Assembly (NCBI GenBank): GCA_902762335.1
Contig: CACWNZ010000075.1
Span: 1 to 6,797 of the forward strand
DNA length: 6,797 bases
Direction of reading: 5' to 3'
From: an uncultured Ruminococcus sp.
GTDB taxonomy: Bacteria; Bacillota; Clostridia; Oscillospirales; Acutalibacteraceae
In this document: one piece after another, positions 1 to 6,497 of the stretch
Position numbering within the stretch: the stretch's first letter is position 1
Layout: every line of letters begins with the position of its first letter
Notes under the pieces: generated by a model
What the model was told of the DNA's origin: nothing
Databases searched by the model: none
Seen by the model: only the letters and a program-made list of their open reading frames with translations
Program-made: the position numbers and the translations under genes

Positions 1-1709
1 ACAGTGCAGAAATGTCTGTTCGGGTCTGTCATTGCGCCGTTGAGGGTGGATACCACGTCATGACCCGTACCCGCATTGTTCACGCCGCCGTCCTTTGCGG
101 CTATGTTGTGGGCTTCGTCTATGAAAAGAACGCTCTCCTCGGCAATGGCGACCTGCTCCATTGTCTGTCTCGGGATACCTGCAACGTAGCTGTTGGTCAG
201 GTTTTCTTTTTTTACCTCATGTACCCTGCCCACCTTCAGCACGCCGTTATCGTGCAGTATCCTGCCGATGAGCCTTGCTATAGTCGTCTTGCCCGTGCCG
301 GGGTTGCCCAGCAGAACAAAATTAGGTATAGGGGGGCGTGTAGCGTCAGTATTGTTCTGCGAGGTCTCAAGCCTTTGTATGGCTATGTCGGGCTTTTGGT
401 ATTCCTGCTTCGTCTCCGGGGCAGGCTGATGCTTTTTTCTGTATTTATCAATGGCGGAGAGCACCTCTGTGACCTTCTTGTATGCGGGCTCCCAGCCGGG
501 ACGGTCAAGCTCCCTGAGTGCCTGACCCTGCTCGTTCTTAACGCCCCAGATCGTGTCTATCGTTTCGGGCGTGATGACGAGCTTATTATCCGTAAGACTT
601 GCCCTTTCGGCGTAGTCGAGAATTCTCTGATAGATCTCGCTGAGCTTCTCCGATGCAAGCTCGGCGTTGGCGCGGCTCGACGCCGCCCTCTTGCCCGAGG
701 CATACATTATCCTTTCGGCTATTGTCTCAAGCTGAGAATATCTGAAGGTGATCTTCCTGCCGCTCTCCGTACCCGTGAAGCTGAGATAGCGCAGCAGGCT
801 TTTCAGCTCGTCTATGCCCGGATAGCCTATCTTTATGCAGTTCATGGGGTTGAGGTTTTCCTTGTATATGAACTTCGCCGCAAGACCCCGCTGATCCTCA
901 AGGAATTTTATAACGGCGTCCTCGTTCGACGCGCTCTCGGGGAAGGTGAGTATGCAGCAGTTATCCCTGTAGTTCTGCTCCCAGGTGGTGAGGATATTAT
1001 CAATAAGCGCGGGACTTGCTATCGCCGTGGTGACGGCGTTGTAAAAGACCACCGCTATATTCCTGTTCCTGCCCATTATCGGCTTGATGAACTGTATGAA
1101 CATCTCAAGCTCCATAGCGCGGAAGGAATATCTCACGTTGAAGCTCTTTTTCTTATTGTCCTCCGCAGGCTGAGCGGGCTGAGCCTGCTGCTCTGTCTGC
1201 TGCGGCTGCTGTTGGGGCTGTGTCTGCTGCTGCGGCTGCTGAGCGGGCTGAGCCGCGCCGCTTATAGCCCCGGGCGCGTAGTCGTCGTCATCGTCGTCGA
1301 ACATTCCCGCAAGGGCATCGCTGACCTGTGAGCCTGATGAAGCAGTCTGCTGCGGCGGGCTTTGTGTCTGCACGGCGGGCTGCTGTACGGGCTGAGCCTG
1401 AGTCTCATGAGAGCTTTCGCCGTCCTTTTTTTCTTTACCGAGAGCTTCGGTATAAGAAGGCATGGGCAGACCCTTGTTCTGCTCCTCAAAGAAGAAGCGC
1501 GCGCTTTCGGGGTCGCGGCAGTAAATTCCGCGGTTGCCCGCGCCGCCGTAGAAAACGATATGCTTATATCCCCTGCTTTTGAGGAGCTTGACAAGATAAT
1601 ACTCCATATTGCACAGCACGTTATCCGCAGGACAGGCAAGGTCGTTCACGTTGCCGTAGAGGATATAGGTGCGCGTCTTGTGTTTGTTTTCGTCAAGTAT
1701 AGTTCTCAT
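1..1709 (-). CDS. AAA+ ATPase, degenerate Ycf46-like module followed by CbbX/SpoVK-like module (C-terminus cut by window edge)
   Basis: The frame opens at ATG 1707-1709, six bases after a strong Shine-Dalgarno site, and stays open to the left edge, giving 569 residues without a stop. Residues 1-83 form a small alpha/beta-looking domain (TYILYGNVNDL at 14-24). Residues 84-186 are a disordered linker with six Asp at 138-143 and a Gln/Pro-rich run. Residues about 190-390 resemble the inactive first half of Ycf46-type AAA proteins: a Walker B-like strand IAVVFYN (218-224) lacks the acidic pair, and a lid-like segment starts near YPGIDEL (296-302). Residues from about 400 form a second module of the CbbX/SpoVK type, with Walker A GNPGTGKT at 468-475 and Walker B VLFIDEAHN at 527-535 (D531, E532). 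Sensor 1 and the arginine finger would lie past the edge. The family couples ATP hydrolysis to protein remodelling. It is the last visible gene of the operon, 22 nt after the membrane coiled-coil gene, so its likely targets are those upstream proteins (inference). ATPase identity is secure; the Ycf46 assignment of the first half is moderate. Confidence 0.9.
   Translation of the reverse strand, partial: MRTILDENKHKTRTYILYGNVNDLACPADNVLCNMEYYLVKLLKSRGYKHIVFYGGAGNRGIYCRDPESARFFFEEQNKGLPMPSYTEALGKEKKDGESSHETQAQPVQQPAVQTQSPPQQTASSGSQVSDALAGMFDDDDDDYAPGAISGAAQPAQQPQQQTQPQQQPQQTEQQAQPAQPAEDNKKKSFNVRYSFRAMELEMFIQFIKPIMGRNRNIAVVFYNAVTTAIASPALIDNILTTWEQNYRDNCCILTFPESASNEDAVIKFLEDQRGLAAKFIYKENLNPMNCIKIGYPGIDELKSLLRYLSFTGTESGRKITFRYSQLETIAERIMYASGKRAASSRANAELASEKLSEIYQRILDYAERASLTDNKLVITPETIDTIWGVKNEQGQALRELDRPGWEPAYKKVTEVLSAIDKYRKKHQPAPETKQEYQKPDIAIQRLETSQNNTDATRPPIPNFVLLGNPGTGKTTIARLIGRILHDNGVLKVGRVHEVKKENLTNSYVAGIPRQTMEQVAIAEESVLFIDEAHNIAAKDGGVNNAGTGHDVVSTLNGAMTDPNRHFCT
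1160..1298 (-). repeat. Low-complexity segment coding an Asp6 run and a Gln/Pro-rich linker in the AAA+ ATPase
   Basis: Positions 1281-1298 code six consecutive Asp (five GAC, one GAT). From about 1268 down to 1160 the DNA is built of CAG/CAGCAG/CCG units coding runs such as QPQQQTQPQQQPQQ. This joins the N-terminal domain to the first AAA module and is predicted to be disordered. Such tracts can change length by replication slippage and can also mislead read assembly. Confidence 0.85.
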
Positions 1710-1715
1710 TTTCTG

Positions 1716-1722
1716 CTCCCTT
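1716..1722 (-). promoter_or_regulatory. Shine-Dalgarno site of the AAA+ ATPase gene
   Basis: On the minus strand this reads AAGGGAG, six bases before ATG at 1709. It fixes the start of the ATPase gene. It lies in the 22-nt gap after the TGA (1732-1734) of the gene upstream, so the two genes are probably cotranscribed. Confidence 0.8.
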
Positions 1723-1731
1723 CAGAAAGGC

Positions 1732-3456
1732 TCAGAAAAGCTGTCTCGGCTGAAGCTGCTTTACCTGCTCCTTTGAGGTGTATTCCTTTCTGTCGGACTC
1801 CTGATTGACCTTGCCGCTGCAGGCTATGCTGCCCCTGAGTCCCGACTGCTCGAGCTTTTTGTTGAGCAGCGTTCTGAGTCTCTGCTTTTCCGTCTCGGAT
1901 ACGGGCTGTCCGCTGCCGTTGAAGGTGAGCACCTCCATAGCCATTTTGGAGAGATCTCCCGAGTCGAAATCGTTATCCAATGTGACGGAGATCTCGTTGC
2001 CCGTGCTGTTCTGTCTGAAGTTGACAACAAGCTTCTGACTGAGATCGTTGCCCACGGGCGCCGCCCACTGCATGGTATAGTTCTGCTCGGTCATGAAGTC
2101 GGCTATAACGTCAAGGGCGATGAGCCTTTCGTAATAGCCCCTCATCACGTTCACGGACTTATCCACCATTCTTTTAGCATCGGGCTGAGTCTGTGTGTCG
2201 AACTCCTCAATAGCCTTTGTAAGCTCGTATTCGCTGAGAGTACCCGACTTTGCATCAAGAGCCTCAATCTGCTGCTCGAGAGCTTCGACCGTCTCCTTAT
2301 ACCTGCCCTGTGAAAATCTGTAAAGGTCGCCCTTCTCCTGTCTCTTGTCCTCTCTTGCGCCGTTATTGAAAACTATGAATCTTCTCTGAAGCAGTTCCTC
2401 GTGCAGACCCTCGAGCCTTGCCCTGAGCTGGTCCTCAAGCATATCCGTCTCAAGTCTCTGCTGCATATTCTCCGATACCGCCATTGCAGTCTCTCTTATA
2501 ACGGTGCGGGCGTTCGAGAAGGCGGACTGATACATATTCTGATCGAACATTCCCCTTGCGCGCTCGTAGGCGTTCTTTATTGAAGCCGCCTTTCTTCTGA
2601 ACTCGATACCGCCGTCGCTCTCCGCCATATTAGTGAGCAGCTTTACCGAAGCCTCGGCATCGCGCAGGGCGCTCTCCGCCGCAGCTCTCTGCATCTGAAG
2701 CGCCGCCGCGGTCTGCTGCTCCCACTGAACGAGCTGCTGCTTTTCGGCGTTGCTCTGATCTATCTTTGCTATAGTCTGCGATATTGCCCTGTTTCCCTTG
2801 TCTATTTCAGCCTTGAACACCTCGCGCTGCTTTGCGTATTCGGCGTTCATCTGCTGTCTGCTCTGAGCTATCCTGCTGTCTATCTGCTCGGTAGAGATAT
2901 TCTGCGTGCCTATGCTGTTCAGCTCCTGCGCTATCTTATCAAAGCGCGCCGCCATTTCCTCGCTGTATCTCTCGTTTGCCATGCGCTCCTGTCTTGCAGT
3001 CTCTCTCATTTCGGAATAAAGACTGTCAAGCTCTCTGCTGCAGTTGTTTACGGCTATCTGCTCTTCTCTTCTGCGCTGTTCATCTCTTCTGCGCTGCTGC
3101 TCCCTGCGCTCCTGCTCCCTGCGCTCCTGCTGCTGAGCGTAGCTGTTCTGTGCGGGAGCCGTGTAAGAGGGCTGAGGTGTATAATTTGACTGAGGTATAC
3201 GGGTCTGAGCGGGCGCCGTATAGCTCTGACGGGTATTTGAATAAGACTGTGAGCCTGCGTTGGAATAGCTCTGCTGCTGATACCTCTGCTGTGCCGCCTG
3301 CTGCGCCGCTCTTCTCTGATTGCTCGCTCTTATGGATCTGCTTGCTCTTGCCGCCCCTGCAGCCGTGGCAGCTATAGCCGCCGCGCCTATTACAAAGGGA
3401 CCGAGAGCCGCAAGTGCAAAAATGCCGAATACTACGCCCGTTGCTTCTCCGCTCAT
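1732..3456 (-). CDS. Membrane-anchored coiled-coil protein with Tyr/Gln-rich linker and C-terminal globular domain
   Basis: I do not recognise a named family. The 574 residues divide as follows. Residues 7-36 are a Gly/Ala-rich hydrophobic stretch followed by basic residues (R37, R40, R43, R48, R49), so a membrane anchor with the rest of the protein in the cytoplasm is likely by the positive-inside rule. Residues 56-110 are rich in Gln, Ser, Tyr and Pro, with repeats QSYSN and SYTAPAQ. Residues 109-133 are almost all Gln, Glu and Arg and lead into a long helical coiled coil to about residue 430. Residues 445-550 look globular, with a helix then two beta-like strands (LVVNF at 476, ISVTL at 489). 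The start is fixed by GGAGG eight bases upstream. The gene begins 14 nt after the 474-residue gene ends and the ATPase gene follows 22 nt later. Inferred role: membrane scaffold or tether for the ATPase. Reading frame is certain; function is unknown. Confidence 0.88.
   Translation of the reverse strand: MSGEATGVVFGIFALAALGPFVIGAAAIAATAAGAARASRSIRASNQRRAAQQAAQQRYQQQSYSNAGSQSYSNTRQSYTAPAQTRIPQSNYTPQPSYTAPAQNSYAQQQERREQERREQQRRRDEQRRREEQIAVNNCSRELDSLYSEMRETARQERMANERYSEEMAARFDKIAQELNSIGTQNISTEQIDSRIAQSRQQMNAEYAKQREVFKAEIDKGNRAISQTIAKIDQSNAEKQQLVQWEQQTAAALQMQRAAAESALRDAEASVKLLTNMAESDGGIEFRRKAASIKNAYERARGMFDQNMYQSAFSNARTVIRETAMAVSENMQQRLETDMLEDQLRARLEGLHEELLQRRFIVFNNGAREDKRQEKGDLYRFSQGRYKETVEALEQQIEALDAKSGTLSEYELTKAIEEFDTQTQPDAKRMVDKSVNVMRGYYERLIALDVIADFMTEQNYTMQWAAPVGNDLSQKLVVNFRQNSTGNEISVTLDNDFDSGDLSKMAMEVLTFNGSGQPVSETEKQRLRTLLNKKLEQSGLRGSIACSGKVNQESDRKEYTSKEQVKQLQPRQLF
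3058..3291 (-). repeat. Low-complexity DNA coding the Tyr/Gln/Ser-rich and Arg/Glu/Gln-rich stretches
   Basis: Positions 3127-3291 code residues 56-110 of the 574-residue protein, a Gln/Ser/Tyr/Pro-rich run with near repeats QSYSN (twice) and SYTAPAQ (twice). Positions 3058-3132 code residues 109-133, made of short units such as QERRE and EQRRRD; the DNA shows matching short tandem repeats of the ctgcgctcctgctcc type. The first part resembles a prion-like disordered linker; the second is a highly charged helix. Confidence 0.8.
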
Positions 3457-3464
3457 ATTTCATT

Positions 3465-3469
3465 CCTCC
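3465..3469 (-). promoter_or_regulatory. Shine-Dalgarno site of the 574-residue protein gene
   Basis: The minus strand reads GGAGG, eight bases before ATG at 3456 and just after the TAA (3471-3473) of the preceding gene. It supports the chosen start and a shared transcript. Confidence 0.85.
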
Positions 3470-3470
3470 G

Positions 3471-4895
3471 TTATTTGTATTTTCGTTCGAGATACGTTAT
3501 CTGCTGCTCGGGGCTGGGCTGCTTTTTGCCGCTCTGCTCCTGAGCCTTTATAGCTGTCTGCTGCTTTGCCTGCTCGCCCATAGTCAGCACGTTGAGATTG
3601 GGCGATACGCTCCTGACGGTCTGAGCCGCGCTGCCGACTATGGCGTTTACGTAGTCGGGGCTTGTCACGGTCACCGCCGTAAGAGAGATAATGCAGTAAT
3701 TTCTCACCGCAAGACCGTTCTCTCTGAAAGGGACGTAGGTTATGTTGAGCATATCCTCGCCCTGTACGGTCATTATCAGATCGAAGCACTCAAGGGGACA
3801 CGACCTTGCAAGCGTATCCGAGGGATACCACTTCTGCTCAAGCATATAGGCGTCGGGCTCGCGGAACTTCTTTTTTACCTTGCGGTAGCCCTTGTCCTTG
3901 AGAGCCTTCTCCGCCGCCTGCGCAAGCGCCCATCTCTCGTCCGAGAGCAGTCTCTCGCTGAGTATGCAGTTGGTTATGCCGCTGAGCTCGTCGCTCCACC
4001 GCTTTGCGTCGGTAACGAGGGCAAAGACGTGCTTGCGGTTTCTGTGGTCGGCGGTCTTTAAGTATTGTTCTATGCCCTTTTTCTCGATGTCGTTTATCTG
4101 CGCAAGAGCGCCCCTTATTTTCTCCCTGAAGGCTATATACGTCCCGCTGCTCCAGAACTCAAGCTCGTTTTCCTTCATCACGAAGGTGCCTGCCGCCGTC
4201 GTGAGCTGATACTCCTCAAGCAGCTCTATCTGTCTTGCGATGCGCTTGACTATAGAAGAATAATCCGCAAACGCCTGCATCCATTCCTCAAGGGACTTAT
4301 CCGTCTTGGTGGCAAGCAGGTCGAACTCAAGCAGAACGCTGCCCGCATCTGCCGCCGCCGCCTGATACATCTGCCTGTCTATCTCTGCGGCAAGCTCGCT
4401 GCAATGGCTGTCTATTATGGCGAATTCCCCGTTATAGAAGAATTCATGTGGCTTTTTATCCGTCTCCTGACGGGACTGTCTTGCCTCCTCTATGAGCTGA
4501 AGGGCATAAGCCTTATGCGCCTCGTCGGTCTGCTCGGTGCGCTGCTTCATGGTCTTGAGCAGGGCAAGCAGCTCGTCGTTTGCCTGACTCAGTTCCTCAA
4601 GCTTGGCGTTCTGCGCCGCCAGCATACGCTCGGTCTGCCGCTGCATATCGCGGCTCTCCTGCTGAGAACGTCTCGTCATCTCGTTCTGGAAATCCCTTAA
4701 TCTGCGTGAATATTCCTCGTCCGTCTCGTTTTTCTGCCGCCGCAGGTCGCTCTGATATTTCGCCTTGAGCTGCTGCATCTCGCGGTCGGTCTTAGCGGTC
4801 ATCTCGTTCTGCATTTTGCGGCGGTCGCGGTTTATCTGATCTATCTCCTTTTGGAGCTCCTTTATTTTTTTTCTCAGCTCGGCCTCCGTTGCCAT
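3471..4895 (-). CDS. Coiled-coil protein with C-terminal alpha/beta-looking domain
   Basis: This 474-residue protein matches no family I can name. Residues 1-146 are strongly charged and heptad-like, a long coiled coil (for example KIKELQKEIDQINRD at 10-24 and EELSQANDELLALLK at 100-114). Residues 150-320 look mainly helical and globular, with several Trp (205, 248, 300, 322). Residues 322-425 contain a helix and then a likely beta sheet: FDLIMTV at 371, LNITYV at 383, CIISLTAVTV at 401. The tail 440-470 is polar and Gln/Lys-rich. There is no signal peptide or membrane segment, so it is predicted cytoplasmic. The start is set by GGGAGGT seven bases upstream, inside the last codons of the preceding gene. 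One base separates that gene's TGA from this ATG, which suggests translational coupling, and the next gene follows 14 nt downstream. Likely a soluble partner of the neighbouring coiled-coil proteins (inference). Frame is certain; function is unknown. Confidence 0.88.
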   Translation of the reverse strand: MATEAELRKKIKELQKEIDQINRDRRKMQNEMTAKTDREMQQLKAKYQSDLRRQKNETDEEYSRRLRDFQNEMTRRSQQESRDMQRQTERMLAAQNAKLEELSQANDELLALLKTMKQRTEQTDEAHKAYALQLIEEARQSRQETDKKPHEFFYNGEFAIIDSHCSELAAEIDRQMYQAAAADAGSVLLEFDLLATKTDKSLEEWMQAFADYSSIVKRIARQIELLEEYQLTTAAGTFVMKENELEFWSSGTYIAFREKIRGALAQINDIEKKGIEQYLKTADHRNRKHVFALVTDAKRWSDELSGITNCILSERLLSDERWALAQAAEKALKDKGYRKVKKKFREPDAYMLEQKWYPSDTLARSCPLECFDLIMTVQGEDMLNITYVPFRENGLAVRNYCIISLTAVTVTSPDYVNAIVGSAAQTVRSVSPNLNVLTMGEQAKQQTAIKAQEQSGKKQPSPEQQITYLERKYK

Positions 4896-4896
4896 A

Positions 4897-6384
4897 TCAC
4901 TGACCTCCCGACTCCTGAGTATTGCTCAGCTCGCCCGAGCCCGTATCTATGCTGTTCTGAAGCTCGGTATTATAGCTCGTCTGAAGCTTTATTATAAGCG
5001 CTATCCTCTCGTCCACCTTATCAAGCTCCTCATCAAGCCCGGTAATGGAATCCGTCACGGTGCCGTACTTCAGCACGACCCCGTCCTCAAGAAGATCCGC
5101 CGTCTCCCTGTCAAGCCTTGCGTGCGATCTTATCTCGTTTATGGATCTCATCGCCTTGTCACAGTCGAGGGACATTACCTCCGCCTTTGCGCCGAGCTCT
5201 GCAAGCTGCGCGTTCTTTGCGTCGAGGTCGCTCTGAATGCGGTCCGCTCTTTTCTGCGTTTCGGCAAGGCTCTTTTCGGCGTTCTCTATGGCGATGTTGT
5301 TTTCCTTTATCTTTTCTATCGCCGCAAGCTGCTTTGTGTTGAGCGACATGAGCTGCGCGCCCTTTGCCTTGACCAGCTCCTCAAGACCGTCGTCTATGGT
5401 CTTTTTGAGGGCGGCTATCTCCTCGTCCCTCTTGCGAAGCTCCTCCCTGAGCCTTGCTATCTCCTTATCCTGCGCCTCGGACGAGTCTCCCGTCCTCTGA
5501 TGAGGAGCCGTACTCTGCTCTATCGGTCCGAGAGGCGAACGCACCTCGTTGTTCGCGGGAAGCGGAGAGCGCACCTCGTTGTTTGCGGGCAGGGGCGAGG
5601 TACTGCCGCCGTTGCTGTTTCCTAAGAATCTCTGTACGCTGCCGACAAGACCCGAGCCGACGTTCCTCTGCGGAGTGCTGACCTCGTCGTTTGCAGGCAG
5701 CGGCGAGGCTCTGTTGGAGTTGCTCTCCCGTGTGTTCACCTCTATTTTGCAGGTGTTCTTGCCGCTTTGACTCAAGGCGCGCTGGATAATGAGCTCGTCA
5801 TCGTCACTGTCGAAGCCCAGCTCCTCAAGAGCGGCTTTCTCCTCCTGACGTTCCTTGTCAGCCTTTTCAACCTTCTTTTCCAGCTTGTTCTGCTGTTTCA
5901 CAAGCTTCTGATACTTCTTCTCAGCCTTTTCATAGGCCTTCTTCTGGTCGTTCACCTTGTTCTTGTGCTGCAACGCCTCAACATCCTTGGTGAGCGACTC
6001 CATGTACTTCATGATACTCCCCTCTTCAGGATCACCGGCAGTGATGAAATTGCCGTTCTCACGTTCCAGGAAGAAATAGAGGTTGCATTTGCGGCCCATG
6101 CCCTCCACCTTTGTGTAGAGATTGCAATTGGTCACACCCAAATCCTTGTTGGAAACCTTTTTGTAAAGCATCATGGAACCGGAGGACTTGCCCTTGATCC
6201 GGTCCTTTTTCAGACGTTTCTTCAACGCCTCTTCGGCAATCTTCTTGGAGCAGTCCAGCTGCATGCTGAAGGCAGGCCGCATGGCATCCTTGGAAAATTC
6301 AACGGTTACCGCACTGACATTCTGTGCAGAGACAACTCCACCCAGGAAAAACAATCCTGCAAACAATACAAAAAACCTTTTCAT
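4897..6384 (-). CDS. Probable chimeric ORF: Bacteroidota-like secreted N-terminus joined to a Firmicutes-like coiled-coil C-terminus
   Basis: One open frame of 495 residues with two unlike halves. Residues 1-20 are a clear Sec signal peptide with VSA before Q21; residues 24-120 form a small domain with Cys 45, 87 and 100; residues 135-190 are a Lys/Glu coiled coil. This resembles small secreted coiled-coil proteins I recall from Bacteroidota, but I cannot give a family name. No Shine-Dalgarno site precedes the ATG, and a TAnnTTTG element lies 22 nt upstream. From about residue 214 the codons change: every Ile before this point is ATT or ATC, and afterwards most are ATA, with AGG/AGA arginines. 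This second half has SPLPANNEVR repeats (227-287), a coiled coil (about 295-400) and a further helical stretch (about 430-475), ends one base before the 474-residue gene, and belongs to the left operon. A signal peptide on an operon of otherwise cytoplasmic-looking proteins is also odd. The open frame is certain; that it is one natural gene is doubtful (about 0.3). If it is an artefact, 4897 to about 5750 is a gene fragment lacking its N-terminus. Confidence 0.6.
   Translation of the reverse strand: MKRFFVLFAGLFFLGGVVSAQNVSAVTVEFSKDAMRPAFSMQLDCSKKIAEEALKKRLKKDRIKGKSSGSMMLYKKVSNKDLGVTNCNLYTKVEGMGRKCNLYFFLERENGNFITAGDPEEGSIMKYMESLTKDVEALQHKNKVNDQKKAYEKAEKKYQKLVKQQNKLEKKVEKADKERQEEKAALEELGFDSDDDELIIQRALSQSGKNTCKIEVNTRESNSNRASPLPANDEVSTPQRNVGSGLVGSVQRFLGNSNGGSTSPLPANNEVRSPLPANNEVRSPLGPIEQSTAPHQRTGDSSEAQDKEIARLREELRKRDEEIAALKKTIDDGLEELVKAKGAQLMSLNTKQLAAIEKIKENNIAIENAEKSLAETQKRADRIQSDLDAKNAQLAELGAKAEVMSLDCDKAMRSINEIRSHARLDRETADLLEDGVVLKYGTVTDSITGLDEELDKVDERIALIIKLQTSYNTELQNSIDTGSGELSNTQESGGQ
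4903..4909 (-). promoter_or_regulatory. Shine-Dalgarno site of the 474-residue protein gene, inside the preceding ORF
   Basis: The minus strand reads GGGAGGT, seven bases before ATG at 4895. It overlaps the codons for the last residues of the upstream ORF, whose TGA is at 4897-4899. This arrangement favours translational coupling and shows that the C-terminal end of the upstream ORF is native to this operon. Confidence 0.8.
5524..5706 (-). repeat. SPLPANNEVR-type repeats in the coiled-coil protein
   Basis: Copy 1 is at 5677-5706 (SPLPANDEVS, residues 227-236). After a 26-residue spacer, copies 2 and 3 are directly tandem at 5569-5598 and 5539-5568 (SPLPANNEVR, residues 263-282), followed by a partial fourth (SPLGP, 5524-5538). 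The peptide is kept while third codon positions differ (for example GCA/GCG for Ala, CTG/CTT for Leu), so the repeat may be held by selection on the protein. The spacer contains a possible amphipathic helix GLVGSVQRFLG (245-255). Confidence 0.85.
5745..5850. other. Composition breakpoint between Bacteroidota-like and Firmicutes-like sequence
   Basis: To the right of this interval Ile codons in the minus-strand frame are only ATT/ATC, Arg codons are CGN and Glu is a mix of GAA and GAG. To the left Ile is mainly ATA, Arg is often AGG/AGA and Glu is mostly GAG. The last right-type marker is the TTG leucine at 5773-5775 (residue 204) and the first left-type marker is ATA at 5743-5745 (residue 214). 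Glu becomes GAG-only from about residue 181, so the join could lie as far right as 5850. No inverted repeat, target duplication or recombinase gene is visible at the join. Confidence 0.65.
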
Positions 6385-6406
6385 AATAGCAATTTTAATT
6401 TTTTTG

Positions 6407-6414
6407 CAAAAATA
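6407..6414 (-). promoter_or_regulatory. Bacteroidota-type -7 promoter element for the secreted-protein start
   Basis: The minus strand reads TATTTTTG followed by CA, an exact match to the Bacteroidota sigma consensus TAnnTTTG. It ends 22 nt before ATG 6384, which leaves a short A/T-rich leader without a Shine-Dalgarno site. No clear -33 TTTG is seen at the usual spacing, so confidence is moderate. Confidence 0.6.
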
Positions 6415-6489
6415 GCACTTTCTTCAATTGCCTCCGCCACCCACCTCCATTTTTTTGAAAAAAAAAGAAAAACAAATCCGATAATTGTC

Positions 6490-6497
6490 TATTTTTG
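6490..6497 (+). promoter_or_regulatory. Bacteroidota-type -7 promoter element for the AsmA-like gene
   Basis: The plus strand reads TATTTTTG followed by CA, again an exact TAnnTTTG match, 33 nt before ATG 6531. It shares the 11-base CTATTTTTGCA with the divergent element on the other strand. No -33 TTTG stands at the expected distance; upstream is an A-rich tract (about 6458-6475) that could act as an UP-like element. Confidence 0.6.

Noticed and set aside
12..1331. Long plus-strand open frame (439 codons) opposite the AAA+ ATPase
   Set aside because: It is fully antisense to a frame with Walker A and Walker B motifs and a strong ribosome site. Its product is Leu/Arg/Cys-rich with no domain, as expected for a shadow of GC-rich coding DNA.
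1527..1547. GGAGNRG (residues 55-61 of the ATPase) as a first Walker A motif
   Set aside because: The essential Lys-Ser/Thr at the end of the P-loop is missing (N-R-G instead), and the stretch belongs to the small N-terminal domain ahead of the disordered linker.
3414..4700. Plus-strand open frames at 3414-4061 and 4065-4700
   Set aside because: They are antisense to the 474-residue gene, lack ribosome sites, and give Leu/Arg-rich products without recognisable domains.
5524..5706. The 30-bp repeats as a CRISPR array or recombination site
   Set aside because: Two copies are directly adjacent with no spacer, the copies differ at third codon positions, and they are in frame within a coding region.
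5745..5850. Insertion sequence or integron-type boundary at the junction
   Set aside because: No inverted repeats, target-site duplication or transposase/integrase coding sequence was found near the composition change.
6445..6480. T-run followed by A-run as a transcription terminator or hairpin
   Set aside because: The pairing is only T with A around TTGAA, with no GC stem, and the site lies between two divergent starts where a terminator is not expected.
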